Shown: positions 1 through 11,861, counted from the stretch's first letter. The stretch is DNA of 64,000 nucleotides from Adiantum capillus-veneris (GCA_014529385.2 CM043950.1:79974343-80038342), one strand, 5' to 3'. The notes: a model not told the origin generated them from the letters alone. Numbers and translations are program-made.

Positions 1-1000
1 TTTCAGTGAAACTGAGTGTGTGTGAGTGTGGGGGAGGTTATTTAGATACAAGACAAGAGACATGGCGCCCTTTAAAGAGAGAGGGGGGTATTTGGGTCAT
101 GGGATATGATAGGAGAGAGAAAGAGGGGGTGGGGTATACTATTTTTGAAGATAGGGTAAGTTGCATGTGAGTTAGGGTGCATTATTGGTGAGTTATAATG
201 CATTATTGGTGAGAGGTGGGGTAGCTTGAGGGGAGAGAGAAAGGAGAAAGGAAAAGGGGAAGAGAGAGGGGGTTGACCTTTTGAGTGGAGGAGAGGAAAA
301 GGGACACCCGGCGGGGCAACAGTGAAGAAAAAGGAGGCAAGGTGGGGATGGGCTACCCCGTAGGCATGAGGTGGCCTATTTTACCTTTCTTATATATTTA
401 TATAATCATACTTTATTTTTTTCTTACTTTTTCCAATGCCTTTTATCACTCCCTCCCTAAGAGGGGGTTTTCATGGGGTGGGGATGAGAGAAGAGGGGTA
501 TGGGAGCTTGGCTTGTGAAAAGCCCCCATCACTGGGTCCCATCTGTTTGAATCATCATATGGCTCCAAAGCCATGATGATATGAGACACTCATGACCCTT
601 GAATCATGAGTGCATTGCTCCACAACCACATCATATCTTTTCTTTTCACATTTACATATTTTCCCTTCCCTTTACCACTAGGTTCTCCCTTTCACCTCCG
701 GTGAACTAGTCAAGGAAAACTTCCCATCAAATCATTTTTTGAATTTTTCCAAGAGGTTGTTCTCACTCTTTCTTTTATTGTAAACCTGTAGAAGCAAGGA
801 AAACCAACAAAATATATTAAACAAAAATTTGTGATAGGCTTGGATCAGCATAAAGATGATTCCTATATCATAAACATTGATATGCATGATGTTATGATTG
901 GTATCAATTAGATCATTGAAAATCATGTTTTAATTGATTGTTAAGAAAGAAAAATATATTATTAATCATTTGATGATGATAAGTCACACTCTTCGTGGAA
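1..1000. other. No gene recognised; purine-rich leader
   Basis: The first 350 bases are G/A-rich (GAGAGAAAG and GGGGTGGGG runs) and then turn AT-rich. An imperfect hairpin lies at 551-580. No coding similarity was recognised. The stretch may be the decayed gag-protease part of the gypsy element whose pol starts near 1069, but nothing readable supports that. Confidence 0.5.
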
Positions 1001-1068
1001 AGAAATAAATTCTAAATCTAGTTTTGGCCATGGAATTGATAAGGTGACTTAGATAAGAGTGTGAGACG

Positions 1069-2490
1069 TTGCTTTTGTTTGCTAATGAGATTAAAGAAGA
1101 ATTTGGGGATAAACAGAAAGAGACAAATACAAAATTTGTACAGGATCTCTTACATGAATTTAAGGATTTGTTTTTGGACGATCTTCTTGGTATACCTCCA
1201 CCTAGAGCGGTAGACCATGTCATAGATCTATATCCAGGAGCAACACCTTATACAAGGGCTCCATACAGTTAAATATTGATGAGCTTAAAGAGCTTAAGAT
1301 ACAACTTGATGATCTTTTGAAAAGGGTTTCATTAAACCTAGTGTATCTCCTTGGGGTAGTCCTATGTTATTTCAAAAGAAAAAGGATGGTACATATAGGT
1401 TATGCATTGACTATAGGGGATTAAACAAACAGACCATTAAGAACAAATATCCTCTTCCTCACATAGATGAATTGCTTAGCCAATTGAGTGGTGCCACAAT
1501 ATTTTCAAAGATTGACCTTCGTTTTGGCTACCATCAAATCCGCATTAAGGCCGAGGACACTCCAAAGACTGCTTTTCGTACACGTTATGGACATTATGAA
1601 TTTATAGTTCTTGCTTTTGGTTTGACTAATGCACCAACAACTTTCATGTCCTTAATGAATAATATTTTTCACCCGTATCTTGATGACTTCATTTTGGTAT
1701 TCTTGGATGATATGTTTGTGTATTCTAAGAATGAAGAAGATCATGCATTGCATTTAAAGAAAACATTTGAGGTTTTGCGTGAACATAAATTGTATGCCAA
1801 AGCAAGTAAGTGTTCTTTTGCAAAGGATCAGATTGTGTATTTGGGAAGAGTGATTTCTAAAGAGGGGATTCACATTGATCTTGACAAGGTGAAGACTATT
1901 GTGGAGTGGCCAACACCTAAGTCATTAAGGGATGTGAGAAGCTATATGGGTCTAGCACAATATGAGAGAGCACACATTAAAGATTTCTCTAAGATAGCAA
2001 GTCCTTTGACTGAATTGACCAAGAAAGATAAGGGTTTTGTGTGGACTTCTAGCTATGAGACTGCTTTTGAGACCTTGAAGGCTAAAATAGCTGAAAATTG
2101 TGTTTTAAAGGCTCCTGAGATGGGCAAACCATTTGTTGTGTCCTGTGATGCTAGTGGTAAACAATTAGGTTATGTTTTGACAAAAGAAGGAAGAGTGGTT
2201 GCATATGAGTCTAGGAAATTAAGACGACATGAATTGAACTATACAACACATGATCTAGAATTGCTTGCTGTTGTTCATGCATTGAAACATTAGCGTCATC
2301 TTTTGCTTCGTGTCAAATTTGAATTGCGTACTGACCATCAAAGCTTGAAGTATATTTTCACTCATCCATTGTTAAACAACAGACAAAGGAGATGGATTGA
2401 ATTGCTGGCTGAGTATGATTTTGATTTGAAGTATTTGTGTGGAAAAGAAAATAAAGTTGCAGATGCATTGAGTCGTAGGTCCATGTGTAA
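1069..2490 (+). pseudogene. Gypsy pol: RT and RNase H, broken
   Basis: Reverse transcriptase and RNase H copy element RNA into DNA in virus-like particles. The leader at 1069-1272 ends in the typical GATPYTRAPYS that precedes RT. The RT core at 1364-2293 carries [26 protein letters not shown] and the catalytic FLDDMFVYS, so both catalytic aspartates remain. RNase H follows with [12 protein letters not shown] and TDHQSLKY. The frame breaks between 1272 and 1364. A TAG at 2291 replaces the usual Trp after LKH, and the same frame continues at once. The last RNase H motif (ADALSRR) lies near 2460. Confident as gypsy pol and clearly defective. Confidence 0.88.
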
Positions 2491-3708
2491 TTTGTTGACT
2501 GTTGTGTGGTCCAATTTGATTGATGATATACATGCTGAAGTTGAAAATGATTCTTTTTATATGCCTATTTTGAAATTCTTGCGTGAGAATATTGGTGAGA
2601 TGTATGAGAACAGATATCACTTGTATAAGGGAAATGTGTATTATTATGACCGCTTGTGTATTCCTAAAAATTATGCTTTTAAGAGTCAAATTCTGCATGA
2701 GTGTCATAATTCACCTTTTTCTGGTCGTCCTAGATTGAATAAGACATATGAAAAGATTAAAAGTTAATTCTTTTGGCCACATATGAAACTGGATGTTAAG
2801 AATTATGTGCGTGAATGCTTTCAATGTCAACAAGTTAAGATTGAACATAAGAGGATGCCTTGTGACCTTCAACCCTTAGACATTCCTTTACAGAAGTGGG
2901 AGTCTATATCCATGGACTTTATCATTAGACTTCCTACTACTCGTGGAGGGTATGACTCGATCTTTGTGGTGGTAGATAGACTCACAAAACAAGCTCACTT
3001 CTTTCCTGTAAAAATAACTGATACTGCATTGACCATTGCATGCTTGTTTGTGTGAAACAGATATTTCACTTGCATGGCATGCCCAAGAGTATAGTGTCTG
3101 ACAAAAATTCTAAGTTCACTTCTCATTTTTGGAGAGCGACTTTTGACTCTATAGGTACCTAGCTACGCATGTCTACTACTTTTCATCCTCAAAATGATGG
3201 AGAAACGGAAAGAGTGAATCGTATTTTAGACGATATGTTACGAATGTATTTCAATTAAAATCAATCTAATTGGAATGAATAGCTGCCTTTGGTTGAATTT
3301 GCATATAACAGTTCATATCATTCATCTATTAGGATGACTCCGTTTGAAGAAATGTATGGCTACAACTGTCTTACACTTATTAATTTTCTTAACTCGAGGA
3401 ATAAGGTAGAACTGTCACGTGAGATGCTTGAGAAAATGGATAGCGAGTTGGTCAAAATCAGGGGGAATATTAGAGAAGCTCAAAAGAGACATAAATCGTA
3501 TTATGAAAAGAAACATCGTGTTGTGGAGTATGAAACTGGTGATATGGTTTTCTTTAAGGTTATTCTTGAGAAGTGTCAGTTGATTCTTGGAAAGGATAGA
3601 AGATTGTCTCCACGATTTGCTGGGCCATTTAAAATTTTGAAGCGCATTGGTTCATTAGCTTACAAATTGGAATTGCCTTCTCATGTTAAAGTGCATCATG
3701 TTTTATAG
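2491..3708 (+). pseudogene. Gypsy pol: integrase, broken
   Basis: Integrase inserts the cDNA copy into the chromosome. The zinc-binding region (HECHNSPFSGR to CFQCQQVK) spans about 2690-2840 and is cut by a TAA at 2765, after which the same frame resumes. The catalytic core begins with MDFIIRLP near 2920. After a stop at 3053 it continues in another frame with VSDKNSKF (usual DR is now DK), FHPQNDGETERVNRIL and further stops. The C-terminal part, 3289-3708, reads NSSYHSSIRMTPFEEMYGY through FAGPFKILKRIG. The core is therefore split by at least one frameshift near 3055 and several stops. Confidence 0.85.
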
Positions 3709-3720
3709 GACAACTCTAAG

Positions 3721-3936
3721 TTGAAAGATGACGGAACATTGACAGTAGAAACAAACTTAGTGCTAGATAGGCGTGTTAAACATCTGAGAAATAGAGACAT
3801 TGTGGAAGTTTTGGTTAAGTGGCATAACTATCCAGTAGAGAATGCATCAGGGGTTGATCTTAGTGTTTTGCAAAGAGAATTTCCCTCTCTTTCCAACTCT
3901 GAGGACAGAGTTAATTTTGATCAGGGGAGAATGTAA
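3721..3936 (+). pseudogene. Gypsy chromodomain at the C-terminus of pol
   Basis: The segment LDRRVKHLRNRDIVEVLVKWHNYPVENAS is cited only by its key parts: VEVLVKWHNYP is the chromodomain core, followed by LQREFPSLS. Such domains tether chromovirus integrase to modified chromatin. It directly follows the integrase tail, separated by a TAG near 3706. The reading ends at 3936, right beside the polypurine tract. Confidence 0.78.
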
Positions 3937-5068
3937 AAGGACTAATTTTTGAAGTTCTTAAAGTCGAAAAGAATGCATGTAGTAGTGCATATCTTTCGTT
4001 TAGCACGATTTGAAAGATTGTTGAATAGTCTATTACATAGAGCTTATATGAATGAGTTTGAGATATTAAGAGAGAACATATATTCTCTTTTTTAAATAAT
4101 ACACTAAAGACGTATTTGATGAAGATTAATGAATAACAGATAGTCTGTTTATGAACAGTAAAATCGAGATTTTTATTAATATCAGTGTTTTATATTTATG
4201 TGTTTTAGCTTAAAATGCATGGGTAGGCTTAAAATAAGGTGAAAAAGTAGTGAAGACCCAGCAATAGAGGTTTTATGAGTCGCGATCTAAACGTTGCATT
4301 TTCAGCCAAAGAAAGACACTTTTTGCAATTCTGTCCGGGATGCCTTGTAGACCAGACCTATTCCCGCCGTTTTGAGTATCTGGATTGCTCTGTTCTAAGT
4401 TTGTTTGTAAAAGTTATGATAAAAACAAACAGAAGGCAGCAACAGTGTAGTATACACATGGACAGACAAACATACAACATGATACACTTCTCCCTGCTAT
4501 CAACCAAGAAGTGGATTTGTTTCTTCATGGTGGACTATTACAATTGAGACTATGAAGGTACATAATTATGTCTTTTTACTTTGATTATCATGTTGAATTG
4601 GTTGCACGAGTATGTTCTTTTGGCTATTTTGTAGGCATTGCAGGAATCAATGTGTGAAACAGAATCTGTGTAGAGTTTCATGATAAAAATCTAACCTTCA
4701 CCGATCGCTTAGCGATCACGTTCTTATCTTATTCTCGCAGGTATACTTGGTGAGAAAATCGAGTTGATTGAACGCTTAAAAAGCGACTATTTTGAGAAGT
4801 CACGGGCTTTTCGAGGAAAAGAAGGATAAAAGCACGACGGGTGGTGCGTTTGGGGATCATTCACAGATCTCCTCTTCTGCGAGCGCGAGTGCGAGTGAGA
4901 TGCTCCATGCAAGCGGACTGAAGCTCGGGGGTGGTCGGGAGGTTCGAGCTCCGTACAACGGAGTGTGCCCATATTCAATTGCTCATCTGTTGTATCAAAA
5001 CTCTATAAAAATTCATCAATACAAAGATCTCCTTTTATGTCGATCTCTATTATTATGTTCCTGTGACA
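3932..5068 (+). repeat. Putative 3' LTR of the gypsy element at 1-5 kb
   Basis: A polypurine tract (CAGGGGAGAA, 3922-3931) is followed directly by TGTAAAAGG, the expected TG start of an LTR. The end at ...CTGTGACA (5068) is chosen only because it fits a TG...CA LTR. No second LTR copy is in the window to confirm it. The open stretches inside look random. Confidence 0.45.
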
Positions 5069-5724
5069 AACCTAAGCTATAGAAACTCTATCAACTCTAA
5101 ACAGGAGACTATAGCCTCTCCTCCCAAAACTTAAGATATTTCATCAGTTTTGAGTGTTTGTCTCTCTATCAACTCTAGGAATGGACAATGCTTCTTTTTT
5201 TGGTGAAAACACCAACTTGAACTTGTAATACTCAACTCTTTCTTTCAACACTTACCAAAAGAAAGTACACACATCATCTTCATGTTCATGTATTGCAAGA
5301 TTATGCACCATGGCAAAAATGTAAGAGGGAGTTTTTCTTATCTCAATGGCAGAAAGAACTTAAAAGGACAAACAAAGAACATCATTCCGATTTGTGGACC
5401 GATGGGTCTATATACCCAAAGCATTCTACAACAAATGCACGACCTCCCTTTGCTAATATCACTAACCTTTTACATTTCACATCCTATCAGAAATTTTTGG
5501 GTGAAAATAAAGTCACTGATCTATGCTAAAAAGCTTGCCCACTAGGCTTGAGTACATATGTGTACCTAGTGCTTTGAGTCTCAAGAGTGCTTTTGTAAAA
5601 GTTCATGTACAAATTTCTTAATTAATTGAAGAGTAAACCTATGTATACTCAAAAATCATCTCTTAATTCAAAATTCTTTGCTGATTATTGTGATTAAGAT
5701 TGGGGATACTAAGCTAATTAATTA
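5069..5724. other. Unassigned spacer with one dispersed repeat
   Basis: No recognised gene. A + strand reading at 5293-5529 (starts MQDYAPWQK, contains WTDGS) has no family I can name. It runs into the dispersed repeat at 5502, so it is probably chance. Confidence 0.4.
5502..5613 (+). repeat. About 112-bp dispersed repeat, inverted copy at 60928-61038
   Basis: The segment matches the reverse complement of 60928-61038 over its whole length at roughly 85% by eye, with no similarity in the flanks. Its centre can fold: CACTAGG near 5540 pairs with CCTAGTG near 5565. It may be a small transposable unit. No terminal repeat or target duplication is evident. Confidence 0.65.
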
Positions 5725-5754
5725 TTATATCATATTAAGACTGAAATTACTCAT

Positions 5755-7480
5755 TTTAATATGTCTATCATCTATTAAGGGCTGAGAAAGTAAATATTTG
5801 ATACTTTGTCCATCAGTTTTAATGATCAAGTCAGTACCCATTACATAGTGTTTCCAGCTTTTCAATGCATGTACCACAACAATCAACTCTTTATCATAAG
5901 TACTGAACTTTGTTTCAGACGGTTTGAATTTACGACTTACGAAAGCAATTGGATGGTTATCTTGCATAAGGACTGCACCGATACCTTTCCCACTAGCATT
6001 AGTGACTACCACAAAGAATGGTCTGTCAAAATTAGGAAATTGCAATACAGGTGCATTAGTCAAAGCATGTTTAAGTGCATTAAATGAGCTTTCTTGCAAA
6101 TCAGTCCATTCATTAGGCGTATTTTCCTTCAATAAGAGAGTCAAATAATGTGATTTGTAAGAAAAATTACGAACAAATTTCCTGTAATAGCTACAAAGAT
6201 CAATAAAAGATCGTAGCTCATGCAAGTTTTTGGGTCTAGGCCAGGATTGAATGGCTTCAATTTTCTTTGGATCGACATGTATTCTCTTACCCGATACAAT
6301 ATGTCCCAAATATTCAATTTCAGATTGGAAAAATGAACTCTTTTCAAGATTCAAATACAAGTGATTTTGTGCAAGCAGATCAAATACACGTGTTAAATGT
6401 TGCTTATGCTCTGCTTCAGATTTACTGAATACAAAAATGTAATCAAAAAATACAAGCACAAAATCTTGATGGTCAATGAAAATTCTATTCATCATGCGTG
6501 TGAATGTGGCTGGTGCATTTGTCAAGCCAAATGGCATGACAAGAAATTCATAGTGTCCAATTTGTGTTCTGAAAGCAGTTTTGTAGACATCATGTTGAAA
6601 CATTTTGACTTGGTGATATCCTGATTTAAGGTCAATTTTGTTGAAGATGTGTGCCCCTTTCAGTTTGTCTAATAGGTTATCCACTCTAGGAATTGGAAAC
6701 CTATTCTTAATGGTGATCTTGTTTAAAGCCCTGTAGTCGATACACATACGAAAGGCTCCATTTTTCTTCTTGACAAGAAGTACTGGAGCTCCGTACGGTG
6801 AACTACTAGGTCGGATTAGGCCTCGGTCAAGTAAATCAATGATTTGAGTTTGTATTTCCCTCTGTGCGGTAGGATTTACACGATAAGGTGCTCTACAAGG
6901 AGGTTCGCTACCCGATATGAGGTCAATTTTGTGGTCTTCGGGGCGTGATGGTGGAATTCCAGGTGGCAGATCATGCATGAAACAATCTTTAAATTGTGAG
7001 AGAAATTCATCATGTGTGGAATTACGTGAAGTTTCAGTTTCAACAACAATTTGATGTACCAAGACTAGATATGTTTTCCCCTGTTTTCGAATTGCTCGTT
7101 TGGCTTGAGTGTGAGAGAGGAGTGGAAATTTTTGTTGTGCCAGTGTTTCTTGGATGGAGAAATTTTTATTATTATGAGTGAGAGACATTGTACGTGTTTT
7201 ATAATTAATCAACGGGTCAAATTCATGACGAAATGGCAATCCCAAAATCATATCAAGACCATGCAATGGTGCTACCAAAAATGTACGTGCTTGTGTGAAT
7301 TTACCAATGCAAACTTCAACAGTGACTTGAGTTTTACAATTAAAAAGTTGATTATTAGAAACAATTTTGACCTTATGAGGTGATGAAATTTCAGAGAGTG
7401 ATAGTTGTTGTGCCAATCGTGTGGAAATGAAATCATGGCTACTACCATCATCTAGCAGAATGGTGACATTTTCACCCTTA
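5755..7480 (-). pseudogene. Gypsy pol 5' half: protease, RT, RNase H start
   Basis: Reading leftwards, the order is aspartic protease (LLDDGSSHDFIS near 7450), linker, RT leader (GSEPPCRAPYRVNP), RT (CIDYRALN, KIDLKSGYHQV, FGLTNAPATF) and RNase H (ASGKGIGAVL, FSTYDKEL). The RT active site reads FFDYIFVFS, so one of the two metal-binding aspartates is Tyr. The first RNase H Asp is Asn (VTNASGKG). Both changes should inactivate the enzyme. The coding match stops inside RNase H at RHIK near 5755. The next residues (WTAFIQSFQ...) are found at 19384 on the opposite strand. Upstream it is fused in frame to copia RNase H. Confidence 0.88.
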
Positions 7481-8505
7481 ACAGTGCCAAGCTCCGAGCG
7501 CAAGAGGATGAAACGTGACTCGTTGAGGCCTTTGGTCAAAATGTCTGCAATCATCTGGTCACTTGGACAGTGTTCAACCATAATGGTTCCTTTGCGTACT
7601 TCATACCTGACATAATGATAATGGACAGCAATGTGCTTTGGCGTATTATGTTGAACATAGTCTTTTGCAAGACTAATAGCACTTTGGTTGTCACACCGCA
7701 AGGGTGTGCTAGAAAGAGGAGAGTGACCAATATCAACCAGCATTTGTCGAAGCCAAATCAACTCACGAGCTGCAAGTGATGCCGCAACATATTCTGACTC
7801 AGTCGTAGAAACTGTAACACAACGTTGTTGCTTGCTAGTCCAAGAAACAAGACAACCATTTATAAAGAAGAAATTTCCACTAGTAGATCACATAGATAAA
7901 TGTGAGCTTGCCCAGTCTGCATCTGTGTAACCCAAAAGAGAAAGAGATTGCATAGAATCCGATGTGAGTTGTCGTCGATAGACTAAACCAAAATTTGTAG
8001 TGCCTTTCAAGTATTTCAACACACGCTTTGTAGCAGACCAATGCTTAAGAGAAGGACATGTAAGATGTTGTCCAAGATAATTAGCAACAAACAAAATATC
8101 AGGACGAGTGTTCATGCCAACAAACTGAAGACATCCAATCAAGTTAGCATAAGGTTGATTTGTAACAAGTTGACCGCCATTGTCAGAAGTGTTCTTCGTA
8201 TAGCTCGCAAGACAAGGTGTGTTGGCTGAATGTGCAGATTCCATACCAAATTTTTGAATAGTATCTGCAATAAACTTTGACTGTCGAAGGAATAAAATAC
8301 CTTTTGTACGGTTCTGTTGGATTTGAATGCCAAGACACGAGTGAATCTCTCCAAGATCCACCATATCAAATGCAGAAGACAATAACTTTTTCACTTGCTG
8401 AAGAAATCCCAAATCATTGGAAACAAGGATGGTATCATCCACATAAAGAGCAAGAATCACAAAACTGCTACCTTGGCGTTTTATGTATAAGTTGGGGTCT
8501 GACTA
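7481..8505 (-). pseudogene. Copia pol 3' end: RT (YVDD) and RNase H, broken
   Basis: This is Ty1/copia reverse transcriptase and RNase H. Motifs are DPNLYIKRQGSSF and ALYVDDTILVSNDLG near 8430-8500, the copia palm with intact YVDD. Then come LGIQI, RPDILFVANYL, LKYLKGTTNFGL, YTDADWASS and the tail CDNQSAISLAKDYVQHNTPKHI through ADILTKGL. A single TGA at 7888-7890 interrupts an otherwise continuous frame. Everything upstream of the RT palm (gag, protease, integrase, RT fingers) is missing. At about 7480 copia LRSELGTV passes in frame into gypsy KGENVTILLDD, so the copia 3' LTR is absent. Confidence 0.88.
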
Positions 8506-9210
8506 TCAAGAGATGAATCCTTTATAGGTGTGAAAAAGAACAAATTTTGTTCTGTCAACGATAAACGTAAGAAGGATGCTCAAGGAACTTCCAAAGATGT
8601 GAGAGACGTCACCCAAAAAGGACAGGGTAAAGGAGACGTTAATAATAAAAGAGTCCTCAAAATAGAGTGGCGTGAGACGCAAGATTGACGGCCACAATAC
8701 GAATAGCAAAAAGCTAAATCTTCTCGAAAAAGTTAACGCCAAAATAAGAAAAACGATCGCGGATGCTTCACGAAGAAGTAGGACGAAGAAAGCTGCGTCA
8801 AGCTCAATTGCAGTAAAAACAACATAACTTTCTGCTGCGAACTCCGATTGACGCAAACCTAGAACTCAAATCGAAGAGCTCGAGGAGACGAACAAGTTTT
8901 GGATAGAAAGTGTCATTATGCTACGCTCCATTGCGCTTTTCCCGTTTCTCCAAATTTAGAGCAGAACAGCAAGAAAAATTGAGATGAAGTTCAGGGTGTC
9001 ATCAACAAGAAAAACGTAATCAACGATTAGATTGATTAGCAATAAACGTCACACAAAACACTAATCGTATTCTTCTTAACACAAAACAACCACAGTTAAC
9101 AAGAATCAATTCTCAAAAATAAAATTTGTAGCAATTTTTGAATCTTACATGCAAATCGCATACACATACTGTTTTGTCACCATGAATTGAATCGGCGCAT
9201 GATCGTTACT
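8506..9210 (-). other. Copia 5' leader, no gene recognised
   Basis: This stretch lies between the copia primer site and the truncated RT. It should be the untranslated leader plus a deletion scar, because a full copia element would need several kilobases of gag, protease and integrase here. The 117-codon open stretch at 8506-8856 is hydrophobic and unlike any copia domain. Confidence 0.5.
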
Positions 9211-9222
9211 GCTCTGATACCA
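9211..9222 (-). promoter_or_regulatory. Copia primer-binding site (tRNA-Met)
   Basis: On the minus strand it reads TGGTATCAGAGC, complementary to the 3' end of plant initiator tRNA-Met. It directly abuts the CA end of the 135-bp LTR, so that LTR is a 5' LTR of a minus-strand element. Confidence 0.9.
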
Positions 9223-9357
9223 TGTAGAGAGAAAGAGAGAGAGACGACACAAGAGACACACCATATACGCTCCCAAAGACTGATTCATATTGAGGAAAAG
9301 ATACAAATATATAGGTGAGACCAAGTTGAGTAGAGTGAGCCATATATAGCTCCAACA
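9223..9357 (-). repeat. Copia 5' LTR, 135 bp
   Basis: On the minus strand it begins TGTTGGAGC and ends CTCTCTACA, right at the primer site. It interrupts the gypsy RT leader of the element to its right, whose translation changes at 9358 from MRQVQELVDN to LTR-encoded residues, so the boundary is precise. The candidate target duplication is GACAA (9358-9362 region), but the partner side is lost. It is short for a copia LTR and similar in design to the 142-bp LTRs at 56158 and 58529. Confidence 0.85.
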
Positions 9358-11460
9358 TTGTCTACCAGCTCTTGTACTTGCCTCATGATCTCCTCTTGTT
9401 GAGCTTGTGAGACTCGATAAGGAGGCTTGTTCGGTGGTGAGCTTCCAGGAAGGAGCTCAATGCGATGGTCATCATCCCCTCGTTTTGGAGGTAAGTCCAT
9501 AGGGATATCATCGATGCACACATCTTGGAATCCTTTTAGAAAATTAGACAAGTCTAACTCTTCTTGATTCCTATCATTTACATTTGATGAAACATTAGTA
9601 TCTTTTAGAGACTCTTTGACAAAAATCATGTACGCAGAAACTGAGCTCTTCATTGACTTATCAAAAGCAAGAGGATTTACAAGTGGAATAGTGCAACCAC
9701 GCTCACTAGCATCTATATACATGTTCTTTCCCCTGTAGGTGAAGTAAATTCTCCTTTCAGGGAACTTCATGTTGGCATCCATGTGATCAAACCATGGTGC
9801 CCCTAGGATAACATCCTGATGTTGGAGAGGAGAGATGAAGAAATATTCTTTGTCGACATAGCTTTGGACATGAAGCCTCAACTTCCCAATCAAGGGAGTA
9901 ACGGAGGCTTGTTTTCCCTTGAAAGTTGCATCAGCCACTTCTATATCTCCCATCTCAAAAGCTTGAATGCCCAACTTGGTGGCCAAGTCTATTGATATGA
10001 AGTTGAGAGTAGATCCAGGGTCAAACAAGATGAAGGCATCATGCTCTCTTACCTTTCCCCAAGCATAGGAGAGTGATGATCCTTTGCAATGAGCATCCTC
10101 TGCTGGAGCTTCGATGGTGGAAGCCCTAGGAGTCTCATTGCGAGTATTCTTCTTGGGGCAAGAACGATAGCCATGTCCTTGCTCCCCACACTTGAAACAC
10201 TTATGGTCCTTGCGAAAAGTTTCAAGCTCTTTAGGAGAGAGTTTATTTTTACCTTTGTAAACTCCCTTCTCCTTGGACCGATTGTTGTTGTTGTTGGAAG
10301 TGACTTGGGAATTGTTTTGAGCATTGGTTTTCCCCTTTGCATCATTTTTTATCTTTGTTTTCCATGGGCTTGACATTACGTCTAGACCCTTGATGGAAAT
10401 TGATGCGTGAAGCAACCATGGTGTGGTGGATTACTTCGGTAATAGTACCGGGCCGTTGAGAGTAGTCCCGCACAAAATTGCTGTCTTTGCTCGGCAAAGT
10501 CTATCTTTTGAAAGACGGTAGCTTTGAGATGTAAATCCCAAAACTTTTCTACATGCTTGTTGATAGACTCAAGAGACAGAAGCTTCAAGATGCGCCATTC
10601 GGTAAGAACTTTATCTTTAGTATCGCTTGGAAGAAATTGCTTCATGATGGAATATCTCGTAGAGTTTTCCATGTCTTTGGGGCTTCTCCATTTCCACGAA
10701 GGCTAGCCCACCATTGACGAGCTGATTTTTGGAAGTGCATAGCTACATGGCATAGCTTGGAGGACTCTGTGAAGCCCTCGTCCCCAAAGGCCGCATCAAA
10801 TTACTGGATGAAGGCCAACACTTTGTCAGTAGCACCAAAGGTGCCATCGTAGGTGAGAAAAGAGATACTCTTTCCTCCCTCCTTGAACTTATTTAGCTTT
10901 TGTGACCTTCGCCATGTAGGAAATGATTTGCGATGTCCTCCCCTCTTGTATTCTCTACGAGAATAGCCATAACTTTCATCGGAAGAGGAGGAAGGTGAAG
11001 AAGAAGGAGAAGAGGGTGACCTCTTCCTAGCCCTTTTTTTCCTTTGTTTCCTCCCTTGCCTTTCAGAGTGATGAGGAGAAGGACTATGGGTTGCTCTTGT
11101 CCTCTTGGGAGGAGTAGGCGATTGTCTAGACCGTCATCTTCGTGGAGCCACATCTTCAGAAGAACTTAGACTTTCATTGCTTTCTTTCTCTTTGGATTCC
11201 TCCTCTCGAATGGGAGAGAGTCTTCTTTTGGGGGTCTCTTCAAGAGGCCTCCTAAGCTCTCTCTCCTCTTGGAGAGGAAGGGAAATTCCATTGGCACGAA
11301 GTTTTTTAGTAACTTCGGCTTGCAAAGTAAGGTTGCCCATAGCTTGCTGCAACCTAGTCACGAGATAATTCACAAACATGGGAGCATCATCATTAGCACC
11401 TTCATGTGCAAAATCAAAGCTATCAATTTTCATTCTACTCTCTTGATTATTGTCAGCCAT
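9358..11460 (-). pseudogene. Third gypsy element: gag, protease, start of RT
   Basis: The gag start is MADNNQESRMKID at 11460. A Ser/Arg-rich stretch and a gag core follow (DGTFGATDKVLAFI near 10790-10840, ARQWWASL, MKQFLPSDTKDKVLTEW), then the zinc knuckle CFKCGEQGHGYRSC (about 10190), protease DPGSTLNFIS (about 10010) and the RT leader (GSSPPNKPPYRVSQAQ). TGA near 11135 and TAG near 10800 interrupt an otherwise open gag frame, and a frameshift lies near 10400-10700. At 9357 the copia LTR cuts it. The rest of its RT is not found to the left and is presumably deleted. Confidence 0.85.
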
Positions 11461-11861
11461 GTTAACAAAATTTATGTATATACTTAGTGTATGCTTTGGC
11501 AATTCCAAACCTTAGTTGCCACTCCTCTTAGACTTTGAAAATCGGCTCTTAAGTATCTACACCCATGGCTCAAAGTGGTTAATTATAGAGAGTAGAGGAG
11601 TAGGTCTAACATAGCAGAGTTTCCAAGGGCTAGCTCCTTTCATACTTCTTATGGCTCAATAATGGTAAAGCCGTAGGCAAGTCTAAAAAGACTCCATTAT
11701 TAAGTCCAAAGCTCCCGAGGTGTGCACCATCCCCCACATAGTGAGCTTAACAAAACCGATATTAGATCCCAGATCCACTTACCCTATTATAATTAACAAC
11801 ATCAACCATTTATAGGCCACTTAAGGACCTCTCTTCTTAAGCAAGAAAAGAGAAACCAAAT
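11461..11861 (-). other. Gypsy leader between primer site and gag
   Basis: About 400 bases of leader lie between the primer site and the gag ATG. There is no coding signal. Short CTTAATAATGG-like repeats are present near 11650-11700. Confidence 0.5.

Larger units (their letters stand above)
1069..5068 (+). mobile_element. Degenerate Ty3/gypsy element with chromodomain
   Basis: Domain order is the RT leader, RT, RNase H, integrase, chromodomain, polypurine tract, then an LTR-like segment. This is the Ty3/gypsy order (integrase after RNase H), and the C-terminal chromodomain marks a chromovirus. No 5' LTR, primer site, gag or protease is readable upstream. Several stops and frameshifts make it non-autonomous. 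The right limit depends on the inferred LTR end near 5068. Confidence 0.75.

Noticed and set aside
5293-5529. Short protein MQDYAPWQK...
   Set aside because: No family, no splice or promoter context, and it overlaps a dispersed repeat.
8506-8856. Membrane protein from a 117-codon hydrophobic ORF
   Set aside because: It lies in the copia leader in a deletion scar; no conserved features.
9211-9222. tRNA gene fragment
   Set aside because: Only the 12-base complement of a tRNA 3' end is present, next to an LTR; it is a primer-binding site.
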